Positions 8,881 through 17,455 of a stretch of DNA of 64,000 nucleotides are shown piece after piece. Made by a program: the position numbers and the translations under genes. The first letter of the stretch is position 1, and every line of letters begins with the position of its first letter. The notes beneath the pieces are model-generated. The model searched no databases. It was given only the letters and a program-made list of their open reading frames with translations, and was not told the DNA's origin. Origin of the DNA: an uncultured Phycisphaerae bacterium (GTDB lineage: Bacteria > Planctomycetota > Phycisphaerae > Sedimentisphaerales > Anaerohalosphaeraceae); assembly GCA_937949545.1 (NCBI GenBank), contig CALEDR010000022.1, positions 1 to 64,000 on the forward strand, in the 5' to 3' direction.

Positions 8881-9037
8881 TGCCCCGGATTTTTCCTGAC
8901 TCTGGTTGCTGAAAGCTGGTTTCCGGCCGCTGGCCGCTTTTTCTTCATTCTTAATTCGTGATTCTTCATTTCCCCAATCCGTGTCCATCCGTGGTTAAAT
9001 AAATATTCTGTGTAATCTGCGCAATCTGTGGTTCAAT
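8881..9037. repeat. Stack of degenerate dispersed repeats in a gene-free spacer
   Basis: The region 8746-9127 (382 bases) carries no gene. It holds three blocks resembling widespread low-complexity intergenic repeats of environmental genomes: about 8900-8935 (GGTTGCTGAAAGCTGGTTTC type), 8941-8971 (TTCTTCATTCTTAATTCG and again GATTCTTCATTT), and 8978-9037 (CCGTGTCCATCCGTGGTT, then TGTGTAATCTGCGCAATC and TGTGGTTCAATTC). The resemblance is from memory; copies elsewhere in the genome would confirm it. Confidence 0.45.
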
Positions 9038-9049
9038 TCCCTTTTTCCA

Positions 9050-9078
9050 TTGCCAGCCGGCGAAACAGCCGCTACAAT
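9050..9078 (+). promoter_or_regulatory. Putative promoter of the DUF4954 gene
   Basis: TTGCCA (9050-9055) is followed after 17 bases by TACAAT (9073-9078), 50 bases before the ATG at 9128. Start near 9085 is predicted. Confidence 0.4.
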
Positions 9079-9127
9079 CCTGCCCGACAGGAACAAAAAG
9101 GCAACCTTTAAGATGGGATAAAATTTT

Positions 9128-11119
9128 ATGAGCCAGCCGAGTCCATACAGACCCCTGCAGGAGAAAGAAATTGAGGTCCTCACCGCTCAGGGCTGCACGG
9201 CCCTGAACTGGCGTCAAGTAGAGGTTCTGGATGGATTTCATCCTGCTTTTGTTCACCATGTTCATTTTTCCGGCCCAGTCCGTCTCGGGGCTTTCGAAGC
9301 AGTCTCGAAAGAGGACACCGGCATTCCCCGCCCTGTCGGACTCTATCATTTGACTCTTTACAATGTGACCATCGGCAGCAACGTCCGCATCAGCGGCGTT
9401 CGGGATATTCTGGCCAATTATGTGATTGAAGACGGGGTCTGGATAGAAGATGTCGCCTGTCTTCAGTGCAGCGGACAAAGCACCTTCGGCAACGGCACGC
9501 CGGCCTGTGTGGTGAACGAAAACGGCCGACGCGCCATCCTGCTGTTTGAGCGGCTCAGCAGTCAGCTGGCGTATCTTCTGGCGTTTTACCGGCATCGTCC
9601 GCTGCTGATGGAGCGTCTGAAACACCTGATTGAGGATGCGGTAGAGGAAACCAAAAGTCCCTGCGGCTGGATTCGCAAAAATGCCCGGATTCTTCACTGC
9701 GGAGTCCTTCACGATGTCTGCGTGGGACCGTCGGCCCAGATAGAGGGGGCGGTTCTGCTGGAAAACGGAACCATTCGAAGCGACCCGTCGGACCCGACAC
9801 ACGTCGGTCCGGGTGTGATTGCCAACGACTTTATTCTTTGCGAAGGCAGCCGCGTGCGGAACTTCGTGATTTTGCGGCGGTGCTTTGTCGGTCAGGGCAC
9901 GGAGCTGTCCCGCTCCTTTACGGCTCAGGATTCCGTCTTTTTCGCCAACTGCTCGATGGGTCAGGGCCAGGCTTACTCGATGTTCGCCGGGCCGTTCACG
10001 GTCAGCCAGCACAAATCCACCCTGCTCATCGCAGGTCTGTGCAGTTTCTTCAATGCCGGCAGCGGCACCAACCAGGCCAACCATATGTACCGGCTCGGCC
10101 CGAATCAGCAGGGCATCTTTGAACGCGGCGTAAAAACCGGTTCCGGGGCTTTTCTTGCCTGGCCGGCACGAATCGGCGCCTTTTCCATTGTTCTCGGACG
10201 GCACAACGAACACTTCGACACCTCCGACCTGCCCTTTTCCTACATTATTGAACATCCGGGCGAAAACGTGCTGTATCCGGGACAGAACCTGGCAAACATC
10301 GGGCTCATCCGTGACCAGATAAAATGGCGTCAGCGTGATGTACGGAAAACCCCGGCTAAACTCGATGCCGTCATCAGCGATGTGATGACTCCGTACATTG
10401 CCCGCAAGCTCAAGCGGGGCATTCAGCTGCTCACCGACCTGCTCAGCCGCAATCCGGCCGGAGCCGAGTCTGTCCGGCATCAGGGGCTGAAAATCTGCAT
10501 GCCTCAGCGGGGTCTGGATCTGTATCGCTGGGCGCTTCAGCAGTATCTGGGGCGCGTTCTGATACGCCGTCTGTCTTCGCAGAAGTTTATTTCTCTGATT
10601 GACCTCCGCGATAAATTGACCGGCTCGGTCAATCTGGGCGAAGGGGACTGGGTGGACTGCGGAGGGCTGATCGCACCGGCCGCCTTCCTCGAAACGCTGC
10701 TGTTCGACATCGAAGAAGAACGCATTGACACGATTGCGGCGGTGGAAGTGCGGCTGCAGTCTCTGTTTAAGAATTATGCCGAATACGAATGGGCATGGGT
10801 AAAGGAAAACCTGGAGGCCGAACTGGGCAAAGCCGTCCGTCAGTGGACGATTGAGGATTTGCTGGCGATTCTGGACAACACCCGGAACGCTTCGCGACAG
10901 ATTGTGCTGGCCCAGACCGAAGACGCCAAAAAGGAATTTGAATCCGTCATGCAAATCGGCTACGGGATTGACGACCCGGAGCAGTTTGCGTCGGAGGATT
11001 TTGCCGCCGTGTGCGGAACGCTGGAGCAGGACCCGATTATCCAGACATTTCAGTCGCAGCTGGACCAGGAAAACAAGACCATCGAGCAGCTGACGGAAAA
11101 ACTCAAAGCCCTGCAGTAA
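9128..11119 (+). CDS. DUF4954 family left-handed beta-helix protein
   Basis: This 663-residue cytosolic protein belongs, by recognition, to DUF4954, a family seen in Bacteroidetes, Lentisphaerae and Planctomycetes. The middle (about 80-400) has hexapeptide-like repeats typical of left-handed beta-helix acyl- and nucleotidyltransferases, for example VTIGSNVRISGVRDI and ECEG-like turns around ILCEGSRVRNFVILRRC. Conserved-looking blocks are SFFNAGSGTNQANHMYRLGP and GAFLAWPARIGAFSIVLGRH. The C-terminal 250 residues are mostly helical. Biochemical function is unknown; a sugar-nucleotide or acyl transfer role is only suggested by the fold. It is a single gene with its own promoter and stands convergent with ridA. 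Confidence 0.85.
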   Translation: MSQPSPYRPLQEKEIEVLTAQGCTALNWRQVEVLDGFHPAFVHHVHFSGPVRLGAFEAVSKEDTGIPRPVGLYHLTLYNVTIGSNVRISGVRDILANYVIEDGVWIEDVACLQCSGQSTFGNGTPACVVNENGRRAILLFERLSSQLAYLLAFYRHRPLLMERLKHLIEDAVEETKSPCGWIRKNARILHCGVLHDVCVGPSAQIEGAVLLENGTIRSDPSDPTHVGPGVIANDFILCEGSRVRNFVILRRCFVGQGTELSRSFTAQDSVFFANCSMGQGQAYSMFAGPFTVSQHKSTLLIAGLCSFFNAGSGTNQANHMYRLGPNQQGIFERGVKTGSGAFLAWPARIGAFSIVLGRHNEHFDTSDLPFSYIIEHPGENVLYPGQNLANIGLIRDQIKWRQRDVRKTPAKLDAVISDVMTPYIARKLKRGIQLLTDLLSRNPAGAESVRHQGLKICMPQRGLDLYRWALQQYLGRVLIRRLSSQKFISLIDLRDKLTGSVNLGEGDWVDCGGLIAPAAFLETLLFDIEEERIDTIAAVEVRLQSLFKNYAEYEWAWVKENLEAELGKAVRQWTIEDLLAILDNTRNASRQIVLAQTEDAKKEFESVMQIGYGIDDPEQFASEDFAAVCGTLEQDPIIQTFQSQLDQENKTIEQLTEKLKALQ

Positions 11120-11180
11120 TCAAAAGTATTCTTCGGCATTAGGGGTGTTCGGCGGCACGTGCGGCGGACAGCCCCGGACG

Positions 11181-11576
11181 CTACAGGGGGACGCCGGCGG
11201 TTTTCTGCGCCACAGCCAGAATTTCAATGCGCGCTCCTGCGGGCAGTCCAGCGGCCTGGACAGCGGCCCGGGCCGGATACGGCTCCAGGAAAAAGGTCTT
11301 GTACACCTCATTGACAGCGGCGAAATCGGCCATATCTGCAAGAAAAATCTGGACCTGCACGACATCCTGGATGGAAAAACCGGCCGCCGTGACAATCGCC
11401 TGGATATTGAGAAGGGCCTGACGGGCCTGCTCGGCGGTTCCGCCGTCCACGAGCCGTCCGGCGGCCGGGTCGATGCCCAGCTGCCCCGATATGTACAGAG
11501 TCTGTCCGATCTGAACCGCCTGCGAATACGGCCCGATTGCCTTCGGCGCCCGTTCCGTCTGTATCGCTTTCCGCAT
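11181..11576 (-). CDS. ridA: RidA family enamine/imine deaminase
   Basis: This 131-residue protein of the YjgF/YER057c/UK114 family hydrolyses reactive enamine and imine intermediates (2-aminoacrylate type) made by PLP enzymes. IGPYSQAVQIG and LYISGQLGIDP form the N-terminal signature. Arg103 in the segment PARAAVQAAGLP is the substrate carboxylate-binding arginine of the active Rid group, and the C-terminus carries the acidic IEILAVA. Full family length, cytosolic trimer expected. GGAAAGG precedes the ATG. It is divergent from ribF with a promoter of its own. Confidence 0.93.
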   Translation of the reverse strand: MRKAIQTERAPKAIGPYSQAVQIGQTLYISGQLGIDPAAGRLVDGGTAEQARQALLNIQAIVTAAGFSIQDVVQVQIFLADMADFAAVNEVYKTFFLEPYPARAAVQAAGLPAGARIEILAVAQKTAGVPL

Positions 11577-11607
11577 GAAGTCAACCTTTCCGTTTTAAAC
11601 CCTTTTC

Positions 11608-11636
11608 ATAATGACAAACAAGCCCCTTTGGGTCAA
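11608..11636 (-). promoter_or_regulatory. Promoter of ridA
   Basis: Minus-strand TTGACC (11631-11636), 17-base spacer, CATTAT (11608-11613), 32 bases before the ridA start. It lies back to back with the ribF promoter. Confidence 0.5.
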
Positions 11637-11650
11637 GCGATTTCAGCACC

Positions 11651-11679
11651 TTGTCATCTTCCGTTCGACCCGATACAAT
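11651..11679 (+). promoter_or_regulatory. Promoter of ribF
   Basis: TTGTCA (11651-11656), 17-base spacer, TACAAT (11674-11679), 41 bases before the ribF ATG. No FMN riboswitch structure is visible in the short leader. Confidence 0.5.
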
Positions 11680-11720
11680 GCTCGTCAACAAACCCTTCGA
11701 ATGAAAGTCGAGTAAACAAC

Positions 11721-12707
11721 ATGAGAATCCTATCCGACTCGGAAATAAAACAGATGGCACCGAAAGGGGCCGTTTTGACAATCGGCAACTTTGACGGGGT
11801 CCATCGGGGCCATCAGGCCATCCTTCGGACAGCACGGCAAGCCGCAGACCGGTCCGCTTCTCCGCTGGTTGCGATAACGTTCGACCCCCATCCGGCTGCT
11901 GTGCTCCATCCGGAGAAAAGCCCCGGAGTCCTGACCCCCCTTCCGCTGAAGACTTTTCTGCTGGAGCGGTGCGGCGCAGACGTGCTGATTGTGATTCGAG
12001 ACACCCTTTCGCTCCTGAATCAGTCCCCCAAAGACTTCGTGAGCCGGTTTCTTGCGCCTGCTTTTGCTCCCCGGGCTGTTGTCGAAGGCCCCAATTTTAC
12101 ATTCGGCTACGGACGAAGCGGAACCCTTCAGACCCTCCGGCAGCTCGGAGAGAAACACGGCTTTGATGTGCTTGAGGTTCCCTACACCACCGTTCACCTG
12201 AACCAGGACCAGCGCAGCGTCATTTGTTCCAGCTCCGCCGTCCGCCGGCTTCTCGAAGACGGGAAGGCGGCTCATGCCGCCCAAATCCTCTCTCGACCGT
12301 ATCGCCTTGTCGGAACCACCATCCCCGGACGCGGCATCGGCAGAACGCTCGGCTTTCCCACCGCCAACCTGCATCCGGAAAATCAGATTATCCCTTCCGA
12401 AGGGGTGTACGCCGGCTTTGTGGCTGTGGGGGATTCTCTGGAAGAAGTTTGCCGACAGCCGGCCCGAAGACCGGCGGCTTTCAGCATCGGACGGGCCAAG
12501 ACGTTTGTAACAGACCATCCCCTTCTGCTGGAAGCCCACCTGCTCGAATCGAATGTCGAGGACTTAAGCGGGAAATATTTGGCCATGGATTTCGTAGAAT
12601 GGCTGCGCAATCAGCAGCGTTTTGAATCGCGGGAAGACCTGATCCGGCAAATCGCCCTTGACTGTCAAAAAGCCCGGCAGATTTTGTCGGATTCATCTGG
12701 ACGATAA
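11721..12707 (+). CDS. ribF: Bifunctional riboflavin kinase / FAD synthetase
   Basis: This 328-residue protein converts riboflavin to FMN and FMN to FAD. The N-terminal adenylyltransferase half shows TIGNFDGVHRGHQ (nucleotidyltransferase HxGH-type site) and PNFTFGYGRSG. The C-terminal kinase half shows GRGIGRTLGFPTANLH followed by GVYAGFV. The ATG at 11721 fits the family start; the frame is open much further upstream but that part is antisense to ridA. The Shine-Dalgarno is weak. Its 3' end overlaps the oppositely oriented ribD by 15 bases, putting two riboflavin genes tail to tail. Confidence 0.94.
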   Translation: MRILSDSEIKQMAPKGAVLTIGNFDGVHRGHQAILRTARQAADRSASPLVAITFDPHPAAVLHPEKSPGVLTPLPLKTFLLERCGADVLIVIRDTLSLLNQSPKDFVSRFLAPAFAPRAVVEGPNFTFGYGRSGTLQTLRQLGEKHGFDVLEVPYTTVHLNQDQRSVICSSSAVRRLLEDGKAAHAAQILSRPYRLVGTTIPGRGIGRTLGFPTANLHPENQIIPSEGVYAGFVAVGDSLEEVCRQPARRPAAFSIGRAKTFVTDHPLLLEAHLLESNVEDLSGKYLAMDFVEWLRNQQRFESREDLIRQIALDCQKARQILSDSSGR

Positions 12708-13805
12708 ACGGGCGGAAACCAAAACATTCTCTTCGAAAATCTGAATACTCGGCTGCCGAAGTTCCAGCGGCCCCAGGGAGGCCAGCGCCGCCGACATATC
12801 CGCAATACCGGCCTGCCCGAGAAAGACCGGAGCGATATAGATGAAGATTTCATCCGCCAGATTCTGTTTGAGAAATGCCGTCAGCAGGGTCGGCCCGGCT
12901 TCCACCAAAATCTGCTGAAGACCCCGTTTGCCTGCCTGCTCCAGCACATCTGCCAAATCACACCGCTGCTCTTTCTGCTCGGCTTCGAGGACCTCCACGC
13001 CTGCCTGCTGGAGCCGAAGAACCTTCTGCGGTTCTCCTTGAAGAGAAGCCCGTGTTGTGAATACCCACGTCGGGGCTTCCTGTACATTCAAAAGCCGGCA
13101 ATCCAGCGGAATCCGCAATCGGCTGTCCAGTACCATGCGGACCGGCGGTCTTGGCACCGGCTCATCCAAACGGACAGTCAGGTGAGGATTATCCTCCAGG
13201 ACGGTTTGAATTCCCGTCAGAATCCCCTGCACCATCCTGCGGAGCTGATGCACATGCCGTCGGCACGCTTCATTGGAAATCCATCGTTCCATTTCGGACG
13301 GATTTCGACGGGCGAGTTTCCCATCGAGACTTTGGGCCCACTTGAGAATCACCCAGGGTCGACCGGTTCGGATATGTTTCAGATAAGGGGCGTTGAGCGA
13401 TTCCGCCTCCTGTCGGCACAGCCCTGCCTCCGTAAAAATTCCCGCCTGCCGAAGTTCTTCGAATCCCCTGCCGCTGACCTTCGGGAACGGGTCTTCCATG
13501 GCGGCAACGACCCCGGCCACCCCGGCCTCCATAAGGGCTTTCGTGCAGGGACCGGTTTTTCCGGTAAAGCAGCAGGGCTCGAGGGTCACATAGACCACAG
13601 CCCCCTTTGGGTCATTTCCCCGCCGCCGACAGTCGCGAAGGGCCTCGATTTCGGCATGCGGCCCTCCAAATTCCCGATGCCATCCTTCGCCAATCAGCCG
13701 GCCGTCTTTGACAATCACACACCCGACAGCCGGATTCGGCTCGACCCGCCCCCGTCCCTGCCGCGCCAGCTCCAGCGCCCGCCGCATGGCCTGTTCTGCA
13801 TCCAT
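12693..13805 (-). CDS. ribD: Bifunctional diaminohydroxyphosphoribosylaminopyrimidine deaminase / reductase
   Basis: This 370-residue enzyme carries out the second and third steps of riboflavin synthesis. The deaminase domain (1-145) shows PNPAVGCVIV, the zinc and proton-relay motif HAEIEAL and the zinc ligands in EPCCFTGKTGPC. The reductase domain (about 150-370) begins WVILKWAQSLDGKLA and contains GIQTVLEDNPHLTVR and the NADPH-binding VEAGPTLL. The substrate-side sequence following SLDGKLA departs from the usual SGESQWI (here NPSEMERWISNEA). It converges on ribF with overlapping stops, and argC lies 22 bases upstream on the same strand. Confidence 0.93.
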   Translation of the reverse strand: MDAEQAMRRALELARQGRGRVEPNPAVGCVIVKDGRLIGEGWHREFGGPHAEIEALRDCRRRGNDPKGAVVYVTLEPCCFTGKTGPCTKALMEAGVAGVVAAMEDPFPKVSGRGFEELRQAGIFTEAGLCRQEAESLNAPYLKHIRTGRPWVILKWAQSLDGKLARRNPSEMERWISNEACRRHVHQLRRMVQGILTGIQTVLEDNPHLTVRLDEPVPRPPVRMVLDSRLRIPLDCRLLNVQEAPTWVFTTRASLQGEPQKVLRLQQAGVEVLEAEQKEQRCDLADVLEQAGKRGLQQILVEAGPTLLTAFLKQNLADEIFIYIAPVFLGQAGIADMSAALASLGPLELRQPSIQIFEENVLVSARLSSR

Positions 13806-13826
13806 CCGGTCCTCTCGGCATAGAGA

Positions 13827-14834
13827 TTATTTCAGTCCGAGGGTCTCTTCAAACCCGTACAAAAGATTGAGATTTTGAATCGCCTGACCGGAAGCCCCTT
13901 TTATCAGGTTGTCAATGGCCGAGAAAATCACAAGACGGCCCTTTACAACCGTTGGGAAGAGATGGCAGCAGTTGCTTTTGGCCACGTGTTTGAGCGCCGG
14001 CGGTTTGGAGAGAACCTGTACAAACGGCTCGTTCTGATAAAAAGACCGATAGAGCTCGAGCAGCTGGGCGGAGGAGACAGTCTTTGTCGGTTCTCCGTAC
14101 ACCGAAGAGAGGATGCCGCGGTCAAACGGTCCGACATGGGGCTGAAAGAGGATTTCCACGGGCTTGCCGGCCGCATCGGAGGCGACCTGCTCCATCTCCG
14201 GCATATGGCGATGGGTCCCGACGCCGTACGGCAGCAGATTTTCGTTCATCGCCGGAAAATGAAATACCGGGCTCGGATTTTTCCCGCCGCCGGAAACCCC
14301 CGTGACGGCATTAACGATGATTCCCTTCGGGAGAATCAGGCCTTCGCGGAGCACCGGCAGCAAAGCCAGCAGAGCCCCGGTCGGAAAACATCCGGGGTTT
14401 GCAATGAGCCGAGCGGAGGGAATCTGCTTTCGATTCATCTCCGGAAGCCCGTACACCGCGTGGGCCAGGTTTTCCTTATCCGTATGAGGAACATAATACT
14501 TTTCATACACGGCCGCATCGCGAAGGCGGTAGTCGGCGCTGAAATCCACGACCTTCAGCCCCGCCGCCAGCAGTTTGGGGACAAACCCCATCGAGACCTT
14601 ATGCGGAAGGCAGCACAGAACCGCCTCGGCTTTTTCCGTCAGTTTGTTCATATCCAGGGGCTCGATGGGCATATCCAGCCGCCCTCGGAGCTGACCGAAG
14701 ACCTCCGCCGCCGGCCCGCACTCCTCCGGCAGCGCGGTCAAATAAGTCAATTCAACCTGAGGATGACGCAGCAGAATCTCAATGGCTTCCAGTCCTGTGT
14801 AGCCGCTGGCCCCGATAATCGCAACACGAATCAT
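13827..14834 (-). CDS. argC: N-acetyl-gamma-glutamyl-phosphate reductase
   Basis: This 335-residue enzyme reduces N-acetylglutamyl phosphate to the semialdehyde, the third step of arginine synthesis. The NADP-binding N-terminus MIRVAIIGASGYTGLE and the active-site cysteine in IANPGCFPTGA are clear, with HPQVELT and AVYGLPEMNR as further signatures. The start at 14834 has GGAG five bases upstream; an upstream in-frame ATG would add eight unneeded residues. No other arg genes are in the window; ribD follows after 21 bases and may be co-transcribed. Confidence 0.94.
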   Translation of the reverse strand: MIRVAIIGASGYTGLEAIEILLRHPQVELTYLTALPEECGPAAEVFGQLRGRLDMPIEPLDMNKLTEKAEAVLCCLPHKVSMGFVPKLLAAGLKVVDFSADYRLRDAAVYEKYYVPHTDKENLAHAVYGLPEMNRKQIPSARLIANPGCFPTGALLALLPVLREGLILPKGIIVNAVTGVSGGGKNPSPVFHFPAMNENLLPYGVGTHRHMPEMEQVASDAAGKPVEILFQPHVGPFDRGILSSVYGEPTKTVSSAQLLELYRSFYQNEPFVQVLSKPPALKHVAKSNCCHLFPTVVKGRLVIFSAIDNLIKGASGQAIQNLNLLYGFEETLGLK

Positions 14835-14907
14835 ATAAACTCCGTTTCCCTTTCCCACTCAAAACCTGAATTGTGTCATACGTCCGTTTCTTCAGAGAAA
14901 CCCACAT

Positions 14908-14941
14908 AAAAAAACCGCCGAACTGACGCTCCGGCGGTTTT
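14908..14941 (-). terminator. Intrinsic terminator after rplM-rpsI
   Basis: On the minus strand AAAACCGCCG pairs perfectly with CGGCGGTTTT across an 11-base loop and runs into seven T. It sits 24 bases after the rpsI stop and separates the ribosomal operon from argC. Confidence 0.85.
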
Positions 14942-14964
14942 GAAAAGTCGAAACAACAACGCCA

Positions 14965-15453
14965 TCAACGTTTGGAGAACTGGAAACTCCTTCTGGCGCC
15001 GGGCTTTCCGGCTTTCTTTCTTTCCACCATTCGGCTGTCCCGCGTCAGGAAATCGCCGTCGCGGAGGACCTTCAGAAGGGACGGGTCATAATCCTTCAGC
15101 GCCCGGGCAATTCCGAGTTTGACGGCATCCGCCTGGCCGGTTGTTCCGCCACCTTTGACGTTGACAATCACATCAAACGACTGGAGGCCGTTGACCGCCG
15201 CCAGCGGGGAGCGAACCGATTCGCGGTCCTTCTCGAGCAGAAAATACTCTTCGAAGGGACGGCCGTTAATCTCAATCTTTCCGTTGCCGGGTTTGAGGCG
15301 AACCCTCGCAACGGATGTCTTTCGGCGTCCCGTTCCCCACACAAATCCTGCAGCGTCGCGCTTGGCAGGAGCCGCCGCGGCCGTCGAGGTCAGCGCCGAG
15401 GCACTTTTCTCCAGAATCTTCGGATCAATCAGATACGTTTCGTTTTCAGCCAT
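14965..15453 (-). CDS. rpsI: Small ribosomal subunit protein uS9
   Basis: This 162-residue protein is part of the 30S head, its C-terminal tail reaching the P-site tRNA. The S9 core starts at about residue 39 (GTGRRKTSVARVRL), with GGGTTGQADAVKLGIARAL and the terminal FQFSKR. About 38 extra N-terminal residues, rich in Ala and Lys, precede the core and are longer than in E. coli. It follows rplM by 19 bases in the conserved L13-S9 operon. Confidence 0.96.
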   Translation of the reverse strand: MAENETYLIDPKILEKSASALTSTAAAAPAKRDAAGFVWGTGRRKTSVARVRLKPGNGKIEINGRPFEEYFLLEKDRESVRSPLAAVNGLQSFDVIVNVKGGGTTGQADAVKLGIARALKDYDPSLLKVLRDGDFLTRDSRMVERKKAGKPGARRSFQFSKR

Positions 15454-15472
15454 AGGTCTGCCTGAATCGCGG

Positions 15473-15901
15473 TTACAATTCTAATTTGACCGGTTTTTGA
15501 GCCGCATGCTCGTGATGCGGCCCTTTGTAAACCTTTAACTTCTTTAACATATGCTCGCTGAGAGGATTTTTCGGCAGCATACGCTGAACGGCTTTCTGAA
15601 TCACCCGCTCCGGATGCCGCTGAATCATCCTCGAAAACGGAATAATTTTCTGGCCGCCCGGATAAAGACTAAACGTTGTGTACGTCTTGGTTTGGGGTTT
15701 CCGTCCGGTCAGCCGAATCTTTTCCGCATTCACGACGATTACATAATCCCCTGTATCAACATGAGGAGTATAAATGGGCTTGGTTTTGCCCATCAGAATC
15801 ATCGCCACTTTCGAGGCCAAGCGTCCGAGCACCTTGTTTTCCGCATCCACAAGCCACCATTTCCGCTCGACTTGGCCTTTTTTTGCCAAAAAACTTTTCA
15901 T
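15473..15901 (-). CDS. rplM: Large ribosomal subunit protein uL13
   Basis: This 142-residue 50S protein shows the L13 signatures [16 protein letters not shown] near the N-terminus, [18 protein letters not shown] in the middle and [20 protein letters not shown] near the C-terminus. Length is typical. It is the first gene of the rplM-rpsI operon and has a near-consensus promoter immediately upstream. Confidence 0.97.
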   Translation of the reverse strand: MKSFLAKKGQVERKWWLVDAENKVLGRLASKVAMILMGKTKPIYTPHVDTGDYVIVVNAEKIRLTGRKPQTKTYTTFSLYPGGQKIIPFSRMIQRHPERVIQKAVQRMLPKNPLSEHMLKKLKVYKGPHHEHAAQKPVKLEL

Positions 15902-15939
15902 ATCAATTCTACTCCCGTCATTTTCTCAGAAAGCGAGAT

Positions 15940-15967
15940 ATTATAAGGGCAATCACCCCCCTGTCAA
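15940..15967 (-). promoter_or_regulatory. Strong promoter of rplM-rpsI
   Basis: Minus-strand TTGACA (15962-15967) and TATAAT (15940-15945), both perfect matches to the housekeeping consensus, with a 16-base spacer. The start codon lies 39 bases downstream of the -10 box. Confidence 0.7.
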
Positions 15968-16036
15968 TGCTATTTTCCTTAAAAAAGGAAAAAACACAAA
16001 AAAGAAGACATACAGACTCTTTAATGGCGCTATTCG

Positions 16037-17092
16037 TCAGTGGTCTTTGAACTGGGCGGGCTCAATATTCATCTTTTCGAGGAGCCGATTGAGACGCCGT
16101 CGTTCGATGCCGAGAATCTTGGCAGCTTCCATTTTGCGTCCTTTGGTGATGCGAAGCGCTTCCTGAACCAGCCGCTGATTGGCCTCATCCAGCGTCGGCA
16201 GGGGCGAATCGGTACGGGAGGAACCGCTCATGAAAATCTCCGGCGGCAGGACCGAGGGCTCAATGACCATCCCGCGGCTAAGGACATAGGCCCGTTCCAT
16301 GGCGTTGGACAATTCCCGGACATTGCCCGGCCAACGATAGCAAAGCAGGAGATGCTCCGCTTCCGAAGAGAGCTTTTTGAGCGGCTCTCCATAAAAACGG
16401 CTCAAATTCTCCAGAAAATAGTTGGCCAAAGGCAGAATATCCTCCGGCCGCTGCCGCAGGGGCGGAATCTGCAGGTTAATCACATTCAGCCGATAAAACA
16501 GGTCCGCCCGGAACTGGTTTTTCTCCACCATCTGCCGCAAATCGCGGTTGGTTGCACAAATCACCCGCACATCAATCTTGTAGGACTGCGTGGACCCCAG
16601 CGGCGTGACGGTGCCTTCCTGAAGCACCCGCAGCAGTTTGGCCTGAAGTTCGAGGGGAATTTCGCTGATTTCATCCAAAAAAATTGTCCCGCCGTCGGCG
16701 GCACGGAAAAATCCGAGCGTGTTTTCAACGGCACCGGTAAAACTGCCGCGTACATGACCGAACAGCTGGCTTTCGAAAAGTTGTCCCGTCAGGGTGGTAC
16801 AGTCCACCGGAATAAAGACCTTGTCCGAGCGGTCCGAAAATTCGTGGATTTTGCGGGCGACCATCTCCTTGCCGGTCCCCGTTTCCCCCGTAATGGTGAT
16901 ACAGCACCGCCGTGCTGCTACGGAACGGATGGTCTCTAAAATCGTCTGAAAGGCCTGGGACTGCCCGATCAGAGCCGTCTTTTCCTCCCTCATCAGACAG
17001 CCGCCTTTTCGGAGCTTCGGCGCATTGTCAGAACAGAGTTTCACCCTGTCGGCACGTCCCTGTGCGCGATTGGTTTCGTTGGCACTGGTCAT
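16037..17092 (-). CDS. Sigma-54-dependent transcriptional activator without receiver domain
   Basis: This 351-residue bacterial enhancer-binding protein has a short N-terminus (about 37 residues, no receiver, GAF or PAS domain), an AAA+ core and a Fis-type helix-turn-helix. The core shows Walker A GETGTGKE (69-76), the sigma-54 contact loop GSFTGA (116-121, usually GAFTGA), Walker B GGTIFLDE (134-141), and RWPGNVRELSNAMERA. The HTH lies at about 305-345 (KMEAAKILGIERRRLNRLL). Control must come from partner protein, expression level or the cysteine-bearing N-terminus. A second possible start (16993) has AGGCGG upstream and would remove 33 residues. The target genes are not evident here. Confidence 0.9.
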   Translation of the reverse strand: MTSANETNRAQGRADRVKLCSDNAPKLRKGGCLMREEKTALIGQSQAFQTILETIRSVAARRCCITITGETGTGKEMVARKIHEFSDRSDKVFIPVDCTTLTGQLFESQLFGHVRGSFTGAVENTLGFFRAADGGTIFLDEISEIPLELQAKLLRVLQEGTVTPLGSTQSYKIDVRVICATNRDLRQMVEKNQFRADLFYRLNVINLQIPPLRQRPEDILPLANYFLENLSRFYGEPLKKLSSEAEHLLLCYRWPGNVRELSNAMERAYVLSRGMVIEPSVLPPEIFMSGSSRTDSPLPTLDEANQRLVQEALRITKGRKMEAAKILGIERRRLNRLLEKMNIEPAQFKDH

Positions 17093-17335
17093 GAATTACC
17101 CCGCCCACCTGAAACCACACGTTCCAAAACCTCTTTCCAGACGGGCGTTCCAAAAAAACAATGGGTGAGAAAACTGATAGGCCTCTTCCCCGCAACAGTT
17201 TTCCTCACGCCTCCAAAACAGGATTTTAATAAGGCGAAGTTTCTAAATCAAGATATTTTATAGGACATTTTTCAGCAACTCCCAACTCAAACGCACCTAT
17301 CTCCTTGCATAAAAAAGACTTGCATCGATTTCAAA

Positions 17336-17365
17336 CCCGGGGGTTTCTTTCCGGAATCCCCCGGG
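17336..17365. other. Hairpin just upstream of the pheT promoter
   Basis: CCCGGGGG (17336-17343) pairs perfectly with CCCCCGGG (17358-17365) around a 14-base loop. It has no proper T-run on either strand and ends five bases before the -35 box. The rest of the 363-base spacer 17093-17455 shows no gene, tRNA or known riboswitch. Confidence 0.5.
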
Positions 17366-17370
17366 CTTTA

Positions 17371-17399
17371 TTGACAGCAGGAGCCAATCTCGCTATTGT
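17371..17399 (+). promoter_or_regulatory. Promoter of pheT
   Basis: TTGACA (17371-17376), 17-base spacer, TATTGT (17394-17399), about 57 bases before the pheT ATG. Box sequences and spacing are identical to those of the mraZ promoter. Confidence 0.6.
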
Positions 17400-17455
17400 A
17401 CGTGTTTTGATGACCGGAACAAAAAACGAAAAAAGCCCTGGAAACGAGAAACAGA

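Noticed and set aside
8966-10954. A 662-codon open frame antisense to the DUF4954 gene
   Set aside because: No family motifs, no ribosome site, and fully covered by a real gene on the other strand; such frames are common at this base composition.
15973-15992. TTTTCCTT / AAGGAAAA hairpin after the sigma-54 activator
   Set aside because: Almost all A-T pairs, and no T-run follows on the minus strand; it is also close to the rplM promoter.
16037-17092. A sigma-54 (-24/-12) promoter near the activator gene
   Set aside because: TTGGCAC occurs near 17083 but no matching TGC follows at the right distance.
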